A DNA stretch of 64,000 nucleotides from the NCBI GenBank assembly GCA_947495295.1, contig CANLYJ010000002.1, forward strand, positions 771,827 through 835,826, written 5' to 3'. This stretch comes from an uncultured Paracoccaceae bacterium (lineage in GTDB: Bacteria > Pseudomonadota > Alphaproteobacteria > Rhodobacterales > Rhodobacteraceae). Positions within the stretch are counted from its first letter, which is position 1; each line of letters opens with the position of its first letter. Below the pieces are notes generated by a model that was given only the letters and a program-made list of their open reading frames with translations, was not told the origin of the DNA and did not search any database. The translations under genes were made by a program, and so were the position numbers. Below, piece after piece: positions 36,307 through 45,111 of the stretch.

Positions 36307-37485
36307 ATGATCGCATCTATTCTGCCGACCTATTCCCGCGCCCCGCTGACATTCACGTCTGGCGAAGGGTCCTGGCTGACAGAGGCAGATGGCCGACGTT
36401 TTCTGGATCTGGGGGCCGGGATCGCGGTGAATGCGCTGGGCCACGCGCATCCGGCACTGGTCGCGGCGCTGAATGAACAGGCTTCGGCCCTTTGGCATGT
36501 GTCCAACCTTTACAACATTCCCGCACAACAAAAGCTGGCGGATGCGCTGGTGGATAAGACGTTTGCTGATACGGTGTTTTTCACCAACTCAGGCACGGAA
36601 GCCTGTGAGTTGGCGGTAAAGATGGCGCGCAAGTACTGGTTTGACAAGGGCGAGGACCGGAGCGAGATCATCACATTCAGTGGCTCGTTTCATGGCCGGT
36701 CCAGTGCTGGCATCGCGGCTGCGGGTTCCGAGAAGATGACCAAAGGGTTTGGCCCATTACTGCCGGGTTTTACGCATCTTGAATTTGGTGATCACGACGC
36801 GCTGCACGCCGCCGCCAGTGACAAGGTTGCTGCGATCATGGTCGAACCGGTGCAGGGAGAAGGGGGCATTCGGCCCTTGCCGGATGCGTGTCTGAAGGGT
36901 CTGCGCGACCTTTGCGATCAGCATGGCATACTGATGATCCTTGATGAGGTGCAATGCGGTATGGGCCGGACGGGCAAGCTTTTTGCGCATGAATGGGCAG
37001 GTGTGAGCCCCGATATCATGATGGTCGCCAAGGGGATTGGCGGGGGCTTCCCCTTAGGGGCCGTGTTGGCCACTGAAGACGCAGCATCTGGTATGACGGC
37101 TGGCACACATGGGTCCACCTATGGCGGCAATCCACTGGCCTGTGCGGTTGGGGCCAAGGTGATGGAGATTGTCGGGGATGATGCGTTTTTGGCGGATGTG
37201 AACCGCAAGGCCGGTCTCTTGCGCCAAAAACTGGAAGGGCTGGTCGCCGCGTACCCGGATTTGTTTGAGGCTGTGCGCGGATCGGGCATGATGTTGGGGC
37301 TGAAATGCAAGGCGGCAAACACCGATGTGGTGAATGCAGGCTTTGGACAAAATGTGCTGACCGTTCCAGCCGCTGACAACGTGATCCGCCTTTTGCCTGC
37401 GCTGAACATCCCGGATGAGGACATTGCGCTGGCGGTTGAAAAGCTTGCCAAAGCTGCTGAGCAGATCAAGGGAGACGATGCGTAA
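36307..37485 (+). CDS. argD: acetylornithine aminotransferase ArgD
   Basis: A 392-residue PLP-dependent class III aminotransferase. It has TNSGTEACELAVKMARK (PLP-binding Ser-Gly-Thr-Glu), ILDEVQCGMGRTGKLFA with the PLP-binding Asp, and MMVAKGIGGGFPLGAV with the Schiff-base Lys. It makes N-acetylornithine in arginine synthesis and often also succinyldiaminopimelate. I chose ATG 36307 (MIASILPTY) because AAGGA lies nine bases upstream and relatives begin this way; ATG 36298 is an alternative three codons longer. Its stop overlaps the acetyltransferase gene, and argF follows. Confidence 0.93.
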   Translation: MIASILPTYSRAPLTFTSGEGSWLTEADGRRFLDLGAGIAVNALGHAHPALVAALNEQASALWHVSNLYNIPAQQKLADALVDKTFADTVFFTNSGTEACELAVKMARKYWFDKGEDRSEIITFSGSFHGRSSAGIAAAGSEKMTKGFGPLLPGFTHLEFGDHDALHAAASDKVAAIMVEPVQGEGGIRPLPDACLKGLRDLCDQHGILMILDEVQCGMGRTGKLFAHEWAGVSPDIMMVAKGIGGGFPLGAVLATEDAASGMTAGTHGSTYGGNPLACAVGAKVMEIVGDDAFLADVNRKAGLLRQKLEGLVAAYPDLFEAVRGSGMMLGLKCKAANTDVVNAGFGQNVLTVPAADNVIRLLPALNIPDEDIALAVEKLAKAAEQIKGDDA

Positions 37486-37960
37486 CTACAGCTTTCGCCG
37501 CGTGACCCCCGACGATCTGGCGCAACTGCGCCAGTGGCTTGACCTGCCGCATATCAAAGTGTGGTGGGGTGAGGCGGAAAAGCAGCTCGCATTGATCAAG
37601 CAGGATATGGACAACACGAAAATCGACATGCACATCGTCGAACTGGTCAATCGCCCATTTGCCTATATTCATGATCATGATGCGGGGGCATTTGCGATGC
37701 CCGAATATGCCGATCTGCCGCCCGGGACGCGGGTGATTGGCACGTTTGTAGGCAATCCCGAATATCTGGGGCAGGGGCATGCTGTGGGCTATATCGACGC
37801 ATATCTGCGTGACCTGCGCCTGCATTATCCGATGGTGGCGGTTTCGGCGAATACAACCGACACAAGGACGATTGGGATTTATAATCAGGCCGGGTTTCGC
37901 AAACGACGATTGGCCCAGACCCGTGACGGCAAACTTGTTCAGGTGATGACCCACCTTTGA
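37478..37960 (+). CDS. GNAT-family N-acetyltransferase, AAC(6')-like
   Basis: A 160-residue GCN5-related acetyltransferase. NPEYLGQGHAVGYIDAYL holds the acetyl-CoA-binding G-x-G-x-x pattern and SANTTDTRTIGIYNQAGF is the C-terminal motif B. The order resembles aminoglycoside 6'-acetyltransferase-like proteins, whose true substrates in most environmental bacteria are unknown. It begins within the argD stop (eight-base overlap) and lies 39 bases before argF, so it is part of an argD-GNAT-argF operon. This placement suggests an amino-acid or ornithine-related substrate, but that is inference. Confidence 0.8.
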   Translation: MRNYSFRRVTPDDLAQLRQWLDLPHIKVWWGEAEKQLALIKQDMDNTKIDMHIVELVNRPFAYIHDHDAGAFAMPEYADLPPGTRVIGTFVGNPEYLGQGHAVGYIDAYLRDLRLHYPMVAVSANTTDTRTIGIYNQAGFRKRRLAQTRDGKLVQVMTHL

Positions 37961-37999
37961 TTTTCCGGCCAGAGATGGCCCAACAAAAAAGCGAAACGA

Positions 38000-38905
38000 A
38001 TGACCCATTTTCTAGATATTGACGCGACACCAGCGAATGACCTGCACAAGATCATTGAAAACGCGCGTGGAATGAAAGACGCCCGCAAAGGCCTGCCCAA
38101 AGGTACGCCTGACGCCGAACAACCGCTGGCGGGGCATATGGTGGCCCTGATCTTTGAAAAACCCTCCACGCGGACCCGCGTATCCTTTGATGTCGGTGTG
38201 CGCCAGATGGGTGGGCAAACCATGGTGCTGTCAGGGGCCGACATGCAACTGGGCCATGGTGAAACGATTGCCGATACCGCCCGGGTGCTGTCGCGTTATG
38301 TCGACCTGATCATGATCCGCACATTCGAGGAACAGACCCTGCTTGAGATGGCCGAATATGCCAGCGTGCCGGTGATCAACGGGCTGACCAATCGGACGCA
38401 TCCTTGCCAGATCATGGCCGATATCATGACATTTGAGGAACATCAGGGGCCGATCAAGGGCAAAAAGGTTGTCTGGTCCGGCGATGGCAATAACGTCTTT
38501 GCCAGCTTTGCCCATGCCGCCAAGCAGTTTGATTTCGATCTGGTCTTTACTGGCCCACCGCCGCTGGATCCGGAGCCTGCGCTCGACGGGCTATATACCA
38601 CGATTCGCGACCCGAATGAGGCGGTGCAAGGCGCCGATCTGGTCGTGACGGATACCTGGGTCAGCATGCATGATCCACAATCGGCACGCGAGCGGCGGCA
38701 TAATCAACTACGCGGCTATCAAGTGAATGACGCGCTGATGGACAAGGCCAAGGATGACGCCCTGTTCATGCACTGTCTGCCCGCGCACCGCGATGACGAG
38801 GCGACAAGCAGCGTCATGGATGGCCCCAATTCCGTAATCTTTGACGAGGCTGAGAACCGGCTGCACGCGCAGAAGGCCATCATGCGCTATTGCCTTGGCG
38901 TCTGA
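38000..38905 (+). CDS. argF: ornithine carbamoyltransferase ArgF
   Basis: A 301-residue carbamoyltransferase making citrulline from ornithine and carbamoyl phosphate. The carbamoyl-phosphate motif [14 protein letters not shown] is at about residues 53-66, the second HPCQ motif near 130, and the ornithine motif [11 protein letters not shown] near the C terminus. All are intact. With argD it forms an arginine-synthesis operon. The length is normal. It is followed by two strong AT-rich hairpins that terminate it and the convergent phosphate carrier. Confidence 0.95.
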   Translation: MTHFLDIDATPANDLHKIIENARGMKDARKGLPKGTPDAEQPLAGHMVALIFEKPSTRTRVSFDVGVRQMGGQTMVLSGADMQLGHGETIADTARVLSRYVDLIMIRTFEEQTLLEMAEYASVPVINGLTNRTHPCQIMADIMTFEEHQGPIKGKKVVWSGDGNNVFASFAHAAKQFDFDLVFTGPPPLDPEPALDGLYTTIRDPNEAVQGADLVVTDTWVSMHDPQSARERRHNQLRGYQVNDALMDKAKDDALFMHCLPAHRDDEATSSVMDGPNSVIFDEAENRLHAQKAIMRYCLGV

Positions 38906-38911
38906 GGCGCA

Positions 38912-38968
38912 AAAAAATTTCCTTGGAAATTTTTTCTGAACAAGAGAATTTTCGTAACGAAAATTCTC
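38912..38968. terminator. paired AT-rich hairpins, bidirectional terminator between argF and the PiT gene
   Basis: Two perfect 11-pair hairpins lie side by side: 38912-38935 (AAAAAATTTCC / GGAAATTTTTT, two-base loop) and 38944-38968 (GAGAATTTTCG / CGAAAATTCTC, three-base loop). The second reaches the stop codon of the convergent carrier gene. The first ends in a U-run on either strand, so it could terminate both genes. Confidence 0.75.
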
Positions 38969-40451
38969 AGCCGACAAACGCCACCTGTAGCCCCAGAAAG
39001 ATCAGCCCCGACATCAGGGCGGCTGCGGGTACGGTAATCACCCAAGCTGCGATGATGGTCATGAAATGCGACCGGCGCACCAGTTTGCGGCGGCGGCGCT
39101 CTTCGGGTGCGATCCGCTTGGCCTCCGGGCGTTTCGCCGATGACAGCCGGGCGCGCCGCTCTGCGTCCCATTCACGGAAGAAACCCACGCCAAAGACACC
39201 GCCTACAGCGATATGGGTCGATGACACCGGCAGGCCCAGCCAGCTTGCCACGATCACGGTAATCGCTGCTGACAAGGCCACGCAATAGGCGCGCATCGGG
39301 TTCAGTTTAGTGATCTGACTGCCGACCATACGGATCAGCTTGGGTCCGAACAGGATCAGGCCAAAGGAAATCCCGAACGCGCCGATGACCATGACCCATG
39401 TCGGGATATTGACCTTGCCCGCGAAGGTTCCGAATTCCTCTGCATGCACAATGGCGGCCAGGGGGCCGACGGCGTTGGCCACGTCATTGGCGCCATGGGC
39501 AAATGACAAAAGTGCGGCTGACAGGATCAAGGGGATGTTGAACAGGAGTTTCAACGACCGGTTGCGGTTTTCCAGCCCTTCCGATTGCCGCCTGATCAGC
39601 GGGGCAGAGATGGCATAAGCCACCGCACCGATCACCAGCCCGATCAAGCAGGCCGATAGAAGGTCGATTTTGACGATTTTCTTCAGGCCTTTCATGGCCA
39701 GATACATGGAAAAGACCCCCGCCATAATCCCGATCAGGACAGGCACCCAGCGACGGGCGGCGGCGATTTTGTCATCCTGATAGATGATCGCGGTCTTGAT
39801 AAAGGCCAGGAAGGCTGCGGCAATGATACCGCCCAGAACAGGCGAAATCACCCAACTGGCTGCAATCGCGCTCATCGTGGGCCAGTTGACTGCGGCGAAA
39901 CCGGCAGCGGCAATGCCTGCGCCCATGACACCGCCAACGACGGAATGGGTGGTGGATACCGGTGCGCCCACCCAGGTGGCCAGGTTTACCCAAAGCGCCG
40001 AAGAGATCAGGGCCGCCATCATCGCCCAGATGAATACCGCACTACTTGCCACGCTTTCGGGGTCGATGATCCCTTTGGAAATGGTGGAAACCACGTCGCC
40101 GCCTGCCAACAGCGCGCCAGCGCTTTCGCAAAGCGCAGCAATCACAATGGCACCGCCCATGGTCAATGCATTGGCCCCCACGGCGGGACCCATATTATTT
40201 GCGACGTCATTGGCCCCGATATTGACCGCCATATAGGCACCAAATGCCGCCGCCGCGATCACAACATAGGAATGGGTTTCACCGCCGAAAAACAACGTAC
40301 TGCCAAGAGCGGCGATGATGATAAACGCCAATGCAATGCCGAGGCCAACCAAAGGCTGGGCAACATACTGCGTTGCGTATTCAACGGCCCCGATCCGCCC
40401 CAGATCACGGTCAAGCGTTTTCCACTGATTTGTTGGTTTTCCGTCACTCAT
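38967..40451 (-). CDS. PiT-family inorganic phosphate transporter
   Basis: A 494-residue low-affinity phosphate/cation symporter. Two PiT repeats carry the signature NIGANDVANNMGPAVGANALT in the first half and GANDVANAVGPLAAI in the second, each with a Gly-Ala-Asn-Asp core. There are about ten to twelve helices and a long central cytoplasmic loop. The C-terminal tail has an Arg/Lys-rich stretch (about 435-465) before the last helices. No PhoU-like gene is beside it. Start ATG 40451. Confidence 0.92.
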   Translation of the reverse strand: MSDGKPTNQWKTLDRDLGRIGAVEYATQYVAQPLVGLGIALAFIIIAALGSTLFFGGETHSYVVIAAAAFGAYMAVNIGANDVANNMGPAVGANALTMGGAIVIAALCESAGALLAGGDVVSTISKGIIDPESVASSAVFIWAMMAALISSALWVNLATWVGAPVSTTHSVVGGVMGAGIAAAGFAAVNWPTMSAIAASWVISPVLGGIIAAAFLAFIKTAIIYQDDKIAAARRWVPVLIGIMAGVFSMYLAMKGLKKIVKIDLLSACLIGLVIGAVAYAISAPLIRRQSEGLENRNRSLKLLFNIPLILSAALLSFAHGANDVANAVGPLAAIVHAEEFGTFAGKVNIPTWVMVIGAFGISFGLILFGPKLIRMVGSQITKLNPMRAYCVALSAAITVIVASWLGLPVSSTHIAVGGVFGVGFFREWDAERRARLSSAKRPEAKRIAPEERRRRKLVRRSHFMTIIAAWVITVPAAALMSGLIFLGLQVAFVG

Positions 40452-40518
40452 GATTTGCCTTCCCCCAAACTGGCGGAAGGGTTAGCGACAGCATGCCGCA
40501 CTGGCAACTGATTATAAG

Positions 40519-40986
40519 TTATGCCGCTGCGAAAGTTTCCAGCATGTTGCTCAGACCGGGGTCATCAACCATTTCAGCCGCTTTCTCGGGCGAGACCCAG
40601 ATTCGGTCACGCTGATCTGCTTCGGGATAATCATTGGCGACGGATTTGACAGCAATTGGAAAGACTTGTGTTTCGCAAGGGATCACAGCACCATTCTCAA
40701 AGCGTTTTTCGGACAAGAACCGGCCAAGCGCCGTCTTGTCGACCTTGCCTTTCTTGACGCCACCTTCTTCCCACGCTTCTTGCTTTGCAGCTTCCGCAGC
40801 GGTTAGCCCGTCGATCGGCCAGCCTTTGGGCAGAATCCAGCGTCCGCTTGAACTGGTGACAAGCATCACCTCTGGCCCGTCGGCACCGTCACGGTGACAA
40901 AGGGCGGCCACCTGCAAAGCGGGCGGACGTTTCAGCAACGGGCGGATCGCACCCGTCCAGAGGTTTTGGATCTTCGAACTCATCAT
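40519..40986 (-). CDS. NUDIX hydrolase
   Basis: A 155-residue Nudix protein of the diphosphoinositol-polyphosphate/diadenosine type (PKGWPIDGLTAAEAAKQ then EAWEEGGVKKGKV). The Nudix box is slightly degenerate (QEAWEEGG in place of REUxEExG and Leu where the first Glu is usual), a pattern common in Rhodobacterales homologues, so activity is likely but unproven. It hydrolyses nucleoside diphosphate-linked compounds. It is monocistronic between the PiT gene and hrpB. Confidence 0.82.
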   Translation of the reverse strand: MMSSKIQNLWTGAIRPLLKRPPALQVAALCHRDGADGPEVMLVTSSSGRWILPKGWPIDGLTAAEAAKQEAWEEGGVKKGKVDKTALGRFLSEKRFENGAVIPCETQVFPIAVKSVANDYPEADQRDRIWVSPEKAAEMVDDPGLSNMLETFAAA

Positions 40987-41053
40987 AACCTGCCAATAGG
41001 TTTATTTTATTATGTTTTTATTAACACAGAGCGAATCAGTTGGCAAATCACAC

Positions 41054-43459
41054 TCATGTGCCCCGCGGTTTGGCGCGCAATGTGGGATCGGCGACGGTGG
41101 GATCCTCTGGCCAGGGGTGGCGTGGATAGCGTCCGCGCATGTCCCGGCGTACATCTGCATAGGAACTGGCCCAAAACCCGACGATATCCTGCGTGACCTG
41201 CACTGGCTTTTGTCCCGGCGATAACAGCGTGACCCGCAGCGGAACTTGCCCCACCATCGGGTGCCGGGTGACGCCGAACATTTCCTGCAAGCGCAAGGTG
41301 ATGCCCGGCGCCTCGCCGCCATAGTCGATTGGGATGTTGCGCCCCAATGGCGTTTCAAAATGGGCAGGTGCGGCCTTGTCCAGCGTTTGCATCTGGTTCC
41401 AGTCCAGCATTGCGCGCAGGGCGGGCAGGATGTCGAACTTTTTCCAGTCAGCCGCACTACGCACACCTGCCAGATGCGGCAGTAGCCAGTGTTCCAGCCC
41501 GACCATCAGGCTTTCATCATCCATCGGGGGCAGGCCATCGATCAGGGCGGTCCGCGACCGAAACCGGTCTGCTGCGGGGGTGGGCCGTAAGCCCAGTTGG
41601 CGCACCCCGTCCAGCATGGCAAGCGCCACGGCATCATCCGGCGCATCGGGCCAGACCCGATCATCCAGCACCAGCGCGCCAAAGCATTCCTGCTTGCGCG
41701 TCAGCACCTGACTGTCGCGCCGGGACCATTCACAGACATCTTTCCATCCGATCTGATCGGCAAAGACATCGCGAAGCGCCCGTTCACTGATGGTCACCGC
41801 CTGCCTGATCCGTGCTTCGCGGGCGTCGCCGTCCAGATCGCTGGCAATGATCAGCCGTTGCCCGGCCAAGGGATCATCCGCGTCCAGTACTGCGCCTTTG
41901 CCACCTGACAGGATGTATCGGGGGGCATCCCCCTTGCGCCGCAGCCCGACGCGATCAGGATAGGCCAGCGCGACCTGTTGGGCCAAATCCATGGTGGGCC
42001 GTTTGGGCAAGCCTTTGGACAGGCGCGGAATTTCGGCTTTAATCTGTGACAAGGCCGCATGATTGACGCTACCCGGCCCATCATACCGCCCTTTCAGCGC
42101 GGCGATCCGCAGACCGATATCAACGGGCGCACCGCGTAGCGGGTCACGCCCGGCCAGCAAGGCGGCCAATGGGGCCGCCTGCGCGCCCGCCAGTTGCAGC
42201 ATGTGCCCCAGACGCGGGTGTAGTGGCATGGCGGCAAGCGCGCGCCCGTGATCGGTGATCCGCAAATCACCATTCAGCGCACCAAGTGATTGCAGCAAGC
42301 TGCGCGCCTCGGCGAATGCGCCCGCTGGCGGTGGCGTCAGAAAGGCGAGTTCATCGCTGCCCCAGACCGCCAGTTCCAGTGCCAGCCCCGCCAGATCGGC
42401 GGCTTCAATCTCTGCCGGGGCAAAACCGGGCAAGGCACCGTTTTCGCCTTTGGTCCACAAGCAATAGGCATCACCGGGGGCGACGCGGCCAGCGCGGCCT
42501 GCGCGCTGCGTCGCCTCGGCCCGGCTGACTTTTTCGGTGACCAGCCGTGACATGCCTGATCCGGGGTCGAACCGCGCCCGCCTTGCCCGACCTGCATCAA
42601 CGACCACACGAATATCCGCGATGGTCAGCGATGTTTCCGCAATGGATGTGGATAGCACGATCTTGCGCCCGGTTTGTGCGGGGGCGATGGCGACACGCTG
42701 CTCTTTGAACGGCAAAGCACCGTAAAGGGGCCGGATCTGACAATCCTTGGGCAAGCGCCCATCAAGGGCTGCGGCAGTGCGCCTGATTTCGCCTTCGCCG
42801 GGGAGGAACACCAGCATGCCACCTGTGGTCTGGCTCGCCGCCTCCACAACCAGATCGGCAGTGGCGACTTCAATGCGTGTGCCTTTTGGCACTGCGCGGT
42901 CAAGGAAATGGGTTGTGACGGGGTAGGAACGCCCTTCGGACGTCACGACTGGGGCGTCATCCAGCAGCGTGGCAACGGGTGCCGCATCAAGCGTGGCTGA
43001 CATGACCAGAACCAATAGGTTGGGACGCAAGACGTTGCGCAGCTCCCATGTCAGGGCCAATCCCAGATCAGCGTTCAGGGATCGTTCGTGAAATTCGTCA
43101 AAGATCACGGCACCAATGCCCGTCAGGTCCGGATCGGACTGGATCATGCGGGTCAGGATGCCTTCGGTGACAACCTCAATCCCCGTTCCGGGCTTGCTGT
43201 CGCCGCGCATCCGGTAGCCGACCGTCTGTCCCGGGGCTTCGCCCAATGTCTCTGCCAGCCGCTCCGCAGCGGCGCGGGCGGCCAGGCGCCTTGGTTCCAG
43301 CATGATGATCTTGCCGGGGGTCAGGCCGGCATCCAGCATGGCCAATGGCACGCGCGTCGTCTTGCCGGCGCCGGGTGGTGCTTGCAGAACGGCACGACCA
43401 TGTGCCGCAAGGGCAGCGATCAGCTTAGGCAGGATCGGATCAATGGGAAGGGCGGTCAT
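41054..43459 (-). CDS. hrpB: ATP-dependent helicase HrpB
   Basis: An 801-residue DExH helicase of the HrpB family. Motifs in order are Walker A QAPPGAGKTTRVPLA, VVTEGILTRM, the DEFHER box (variant of DEAH), VMSATLD, SIAETSLTI and QRAGRAGRV. The C-terminal HrpB domain contains GRNIPIDY and GRYPRHPWPEDP, as in the family. HrpB is an RNA or DNA helicase of uncertain role. The ATG at 43459 is chosen since upstream residues to 43495 do not match the family start. Confidence 0.93.
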   Translation of the reverse strand: MTALPIDPILPKLIAALAAHGRAVLQAPPGAGKTTRVPLAMLDAGLTPGKIIMLEPRRLAARAAAERLAETLGEAPGQTVGYRMRGDSKPGTGIEVVTEGILTRMIQSDPDLTGIGAVIFDEFHERSLNADLGLALTWELRNVLRPNLLVLVMSATLDAAPVATLLDDAPVVTSEGRSYPVTTHFLDRAVPKGTRIEVATADLVVEAASQTTGGMLVFLPGEGEIRRTAAALDGRLPKDCQIRPLYGALPFKEQRVAIAPAQTGRKIVLSTSIAETSLTIADIRVVVDAGRARRARFDPGSGMSRLVTEKVSRAEATQRAGRAGRVAPGDAYCLWTKGENGALPGFAPAEIEAADLAGLALELAVWGSDELAFLTPPPAGAFAEARSLLQSLGALNGDLRITDHGRALAAMPLHPRLGHMLQLAGAQAAPLAALLAGRDPLRGAPVDIGLRIAALKGRYDGPGSVNHAALSQIKAEIPRLSKGLPKRPTMDLAQQVALAYPDRVGLRRKGDAPRYILSGGKGAVLDADDPLAGQRLIIASDLDGDAREARIRQAVTISERALRDVFADQIGWKDVCEWSRRDSQVLTRKQECFGALVLDDRVWPDAPDDAVALAMLDGVRQLGLRPTPAADRFRSRTALIDGLPPMDDESLMVGLEHWLLPHLAGVRSAADWKKFDILPALRAMLDWNQMQTLDKAAPAHFETPLGRNIPIDYGGEAPGITLRLQEMFGVTRHPMVGQVPLRVTLLSPGQKPVQVTQDIVGFWASSYADVRRDMRGRYPRHPWPEDPTVADPTLRAKPRGT

Positions 43460-43491
43460 CGCCCCTATGTCTGCCACCTTGCGGTGGAGCG

Positions 43492-43902
43492 TCAAGGGTT
43501 GGATGAACCCCCAAGCGGCGCAACCCCAAGCGAGGTGCCGTCATCCACATTCCAGATATGCAGCTCATTGAAATCGGTGATGTCGACGGCAGCGGGCGTT
43601 TCAAATACTTGCAAGCCTTTGATTTTAGACAAAACACCCAGATCGGCGGATGGGTTCGCCACCCCGTCCTTGCCCAAGTGAAGGCGCATCGCGGGCGCGG
43701 GCTCTGGGCCGAACTTGGTTTCCAAAACGATCAGGGCAGAGCCGTTGCCATTCTGGATGACTGAAACGCCATGTGAGCGGATATAGTTGATTTCATCCGA
43801 CCAACGACCTGTATCCGTCTCGTTCGCGGATGAAAAAGCAGGGAACAGTAGCCCAAGCAATAGTATTATCGCACCCAATGGGCGCTTGATTGAATTTATC
43901 AT
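43492..43902 (-). CDS. small exported protein of unknown function
   Basis: A 136-residue protein with a signal peptide or membrane anchor (GAIILLLGLLFPAFSSANE). The mature part is beta-rich with no cysteines (YIRSHGVSVIQNGNGSALIV) and no recognised domain. ATG 43902 is preceded by GGGGG-rich sequence, chosen over an upstream start that would add polar residues before the signal. It lies 32 bases upstream of hrpB on the same strand. Confidence 0.6.
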   Translation of the reverse strand: MINSIKRPLGAIILLLGLLFPAFSSANETDTGRWSDEINYIRSHGVSVIQNGNGSALIVLETKFGPEPAPAMRLHLGKDGVANPSADLGVLSKIKGLQVFETPAAVDITDFNELHIWNVDDGTSLGVAPLGGSSNP

Positions 43903-44064
43903 AATCGAACCCCCAGGTACGAATAACATTGGTCATCGCGGTGTACGACCATGCAGCCTATCTATGAACGCAAATAAATTTTTCAAAGCACTTCACAGTA
44001 ACGAATATGGGAACAATACCAGATTTATCAGTTTGCACCAAGTCAGCAAAACCTGACCACAACG

Positions 44065-44098
44065 AAAAACCCGGTTGCGGCGGGCGCAACCGGGTTTT
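44065..44098 (-). terminator. intrinsic terminator of rpmB
   Basis: A perfect ten-pair stem CCCGGTTGCG (44070-44079) / CGCAACCGGG (44085-44094), five-base loop, flanked by AAAAA and TTTT so that it reads as a terminator on either strand. It lies 24 bases after the rpmB stop. Confidence 0.85.
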
Positions 44099-44122
44099 GT
44101 ATTTCAGGTGAAGAAAATGCGC

Positions 44123-44407
44123 TTAGGCGGCAGTCGCCTTGGCGATTTCTTTCTTTACTTTCAATGCGTCAGAGGACAGCTCTGCATCCTTTGCCTTGGC
44201 CATGAACGCATCCAGACCACCGCGATGGTCAACAGTGCGCAGGGCAGCATTGGAAATACGGAATTTGAATGAACGGCCAAGCACGTCAGACTGCAGCGTC
44301 ACGTCCTGCAGGTTGGGCAGAAAGCGGCGGCGGGTACGGTTTTTGGCGTGGCTGACATTGTTGCCAGACATCGGGCCTTTTCCAGTCAGTTCGCAACGGC
44401 GCGACAT
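44123..44407 (-). CDS. rpmB: 50S ribosomal protein L28
   Basis: A 94-residue L28 protein: [20 protein letters not shown] at the N terminus, then [12 protein letters not shown], and a C-terminal extension [11 protein letters not shown] typical of alphaproteobacteria. The ATG at 44407 is the family start; a longer frame to 44485 has no homology pattern. It is a component of the large ribosomal subunit. Monocistronic, with its own terminator. Confidence 0.95.
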   Translation of the reverse strand: MSRRCELTGKGPMSGNNVSHAKNRTRRRFLPNLQDVTLQSDVLGRSFKFRISNAALRTVDHRGGLDAFMAKAKDAELSSDALKVKKEIAKATAA

Positions 44408-44472
44408 GGGCGTTTTCCTTGTCTTGAGGGATATCACCGGCCCGTATGGCGGGACATCCTGCATAGAGTTAG

Positions 44473-44569
44473 GACCCGATGGCACCGGGTCATGAATAAG
44501 ATCAGCGCGAAATAGGAGGATTCCGTGACCCAGTCAACCCGCTTTGCCCACCCAACGCAGGTCAAGTGA
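44473..44569 (+). other. hairpin plus 14-codon mini-ORF with strong ribosome site
   Basis: GACCCG/CGGGTC (44473-44491) forms a hairpin. Downstream AGGAGG (44514-44519 region) precedes GTG 44525, opening a 14-codon frame ([14 protein letters not shown]) ended by TGA at 44567-44569. The spacing is ideal, but the product is tiny and no gene follows it on this strand for 540 bases. It could be a leader peptide or a chance frame. Confidence 0.35.
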
Positions 44570-44694
44570 CGCAAAGCCCGTTATCACCACGTAACGTCAA
44601 CACGACCTCGCGGGCAGTATCGACCCGCATTGGCATTCCTGGCTGACGATCGGCGCGCCCGGTGGCATTTCCGCCACCGGACCTGCGGCCTTGT

Positions 44695-45072
44695 TTATCC
44701 CTGACCAGTCAGGTCTTGCGCCAGCATCAGTGCATTCCCATCGGGATCATAAAATGTCGCGGTGGCGACCATACCGTCGACAACATCCGTTTCACCGTCA
44801 AAGCGGATGCCTGCCGCCTCAAGCTTTTTGCGCCCGGCGTCGATATCGGCAATCCCAAAGACTGGCACGGCGTTTCCGGGGGTCGGCTTTGCCTGTTCGC
44901 CCAACCCAATCGTGACGCCATCTGTCATGGTGTTCAACTCGCTCCAGCCAGCATCATCAGCGTGATAGAGCAACTCAAAACCAAGCATGTCACCATACCA
45001 TTTTGCGCTGGCATGTCGGTCGCTGACCGAAATGGCGAAGGTGATCGTTTTATCTAGGGTAACAAGTGGCAT
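44695..45072 (-). CDS. VOC-family (glyoxalase/bleomycin-resistance-like) protein
   Basis: A 125-residue single-domain VOC protein: FAISVSDRHASAKWYGDMLG at the start, GIADIDAGRKKLEAAG in the middle, and TATFYDPDGNALMLAQDLTG at the end, the usual beta-alpha-beta-beta-beta modules. Substrate unknown. It is divergently transcribed from a tandem-HxlR regulator gene, with 39 bases between the starts, so the regulator probably controls it. ATG 45072 has AAGGA upstream. Confidence 0.82.
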   Translation of the reverse strand: MPLVTLDKTITFAISVSDRHASAKWYGDMLGFELLYHADDAGWSELNTMTDGVTIGLGEQAKPTPGNAVPVFGIADIDAGRKKLEAAGIRFDGETDVVDGMVATATFYDPDGNALMLAQDLTGQG

Positions 45073-45111
45073 GGGCTTTCCTTCTGTCAAAAAATATATA
45101 AACTATACTTT
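45073..45111. promoter_or_regulatory. divergent promoter between VOC gene and HxlR-type regulator
   Basis: The 39-base AT-rich spacer holds TATACT (45104-45109) as a possible -10 on the plus strand and a partial palindrome around TATATAAACTATA (45096-45108). A plus-strand start point about six bases after that -10 would coincide with the ATG, so the regulator message may be leaderless or the start may lie further in. The palindrome is a candidate operator. Confidence 0.35.
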
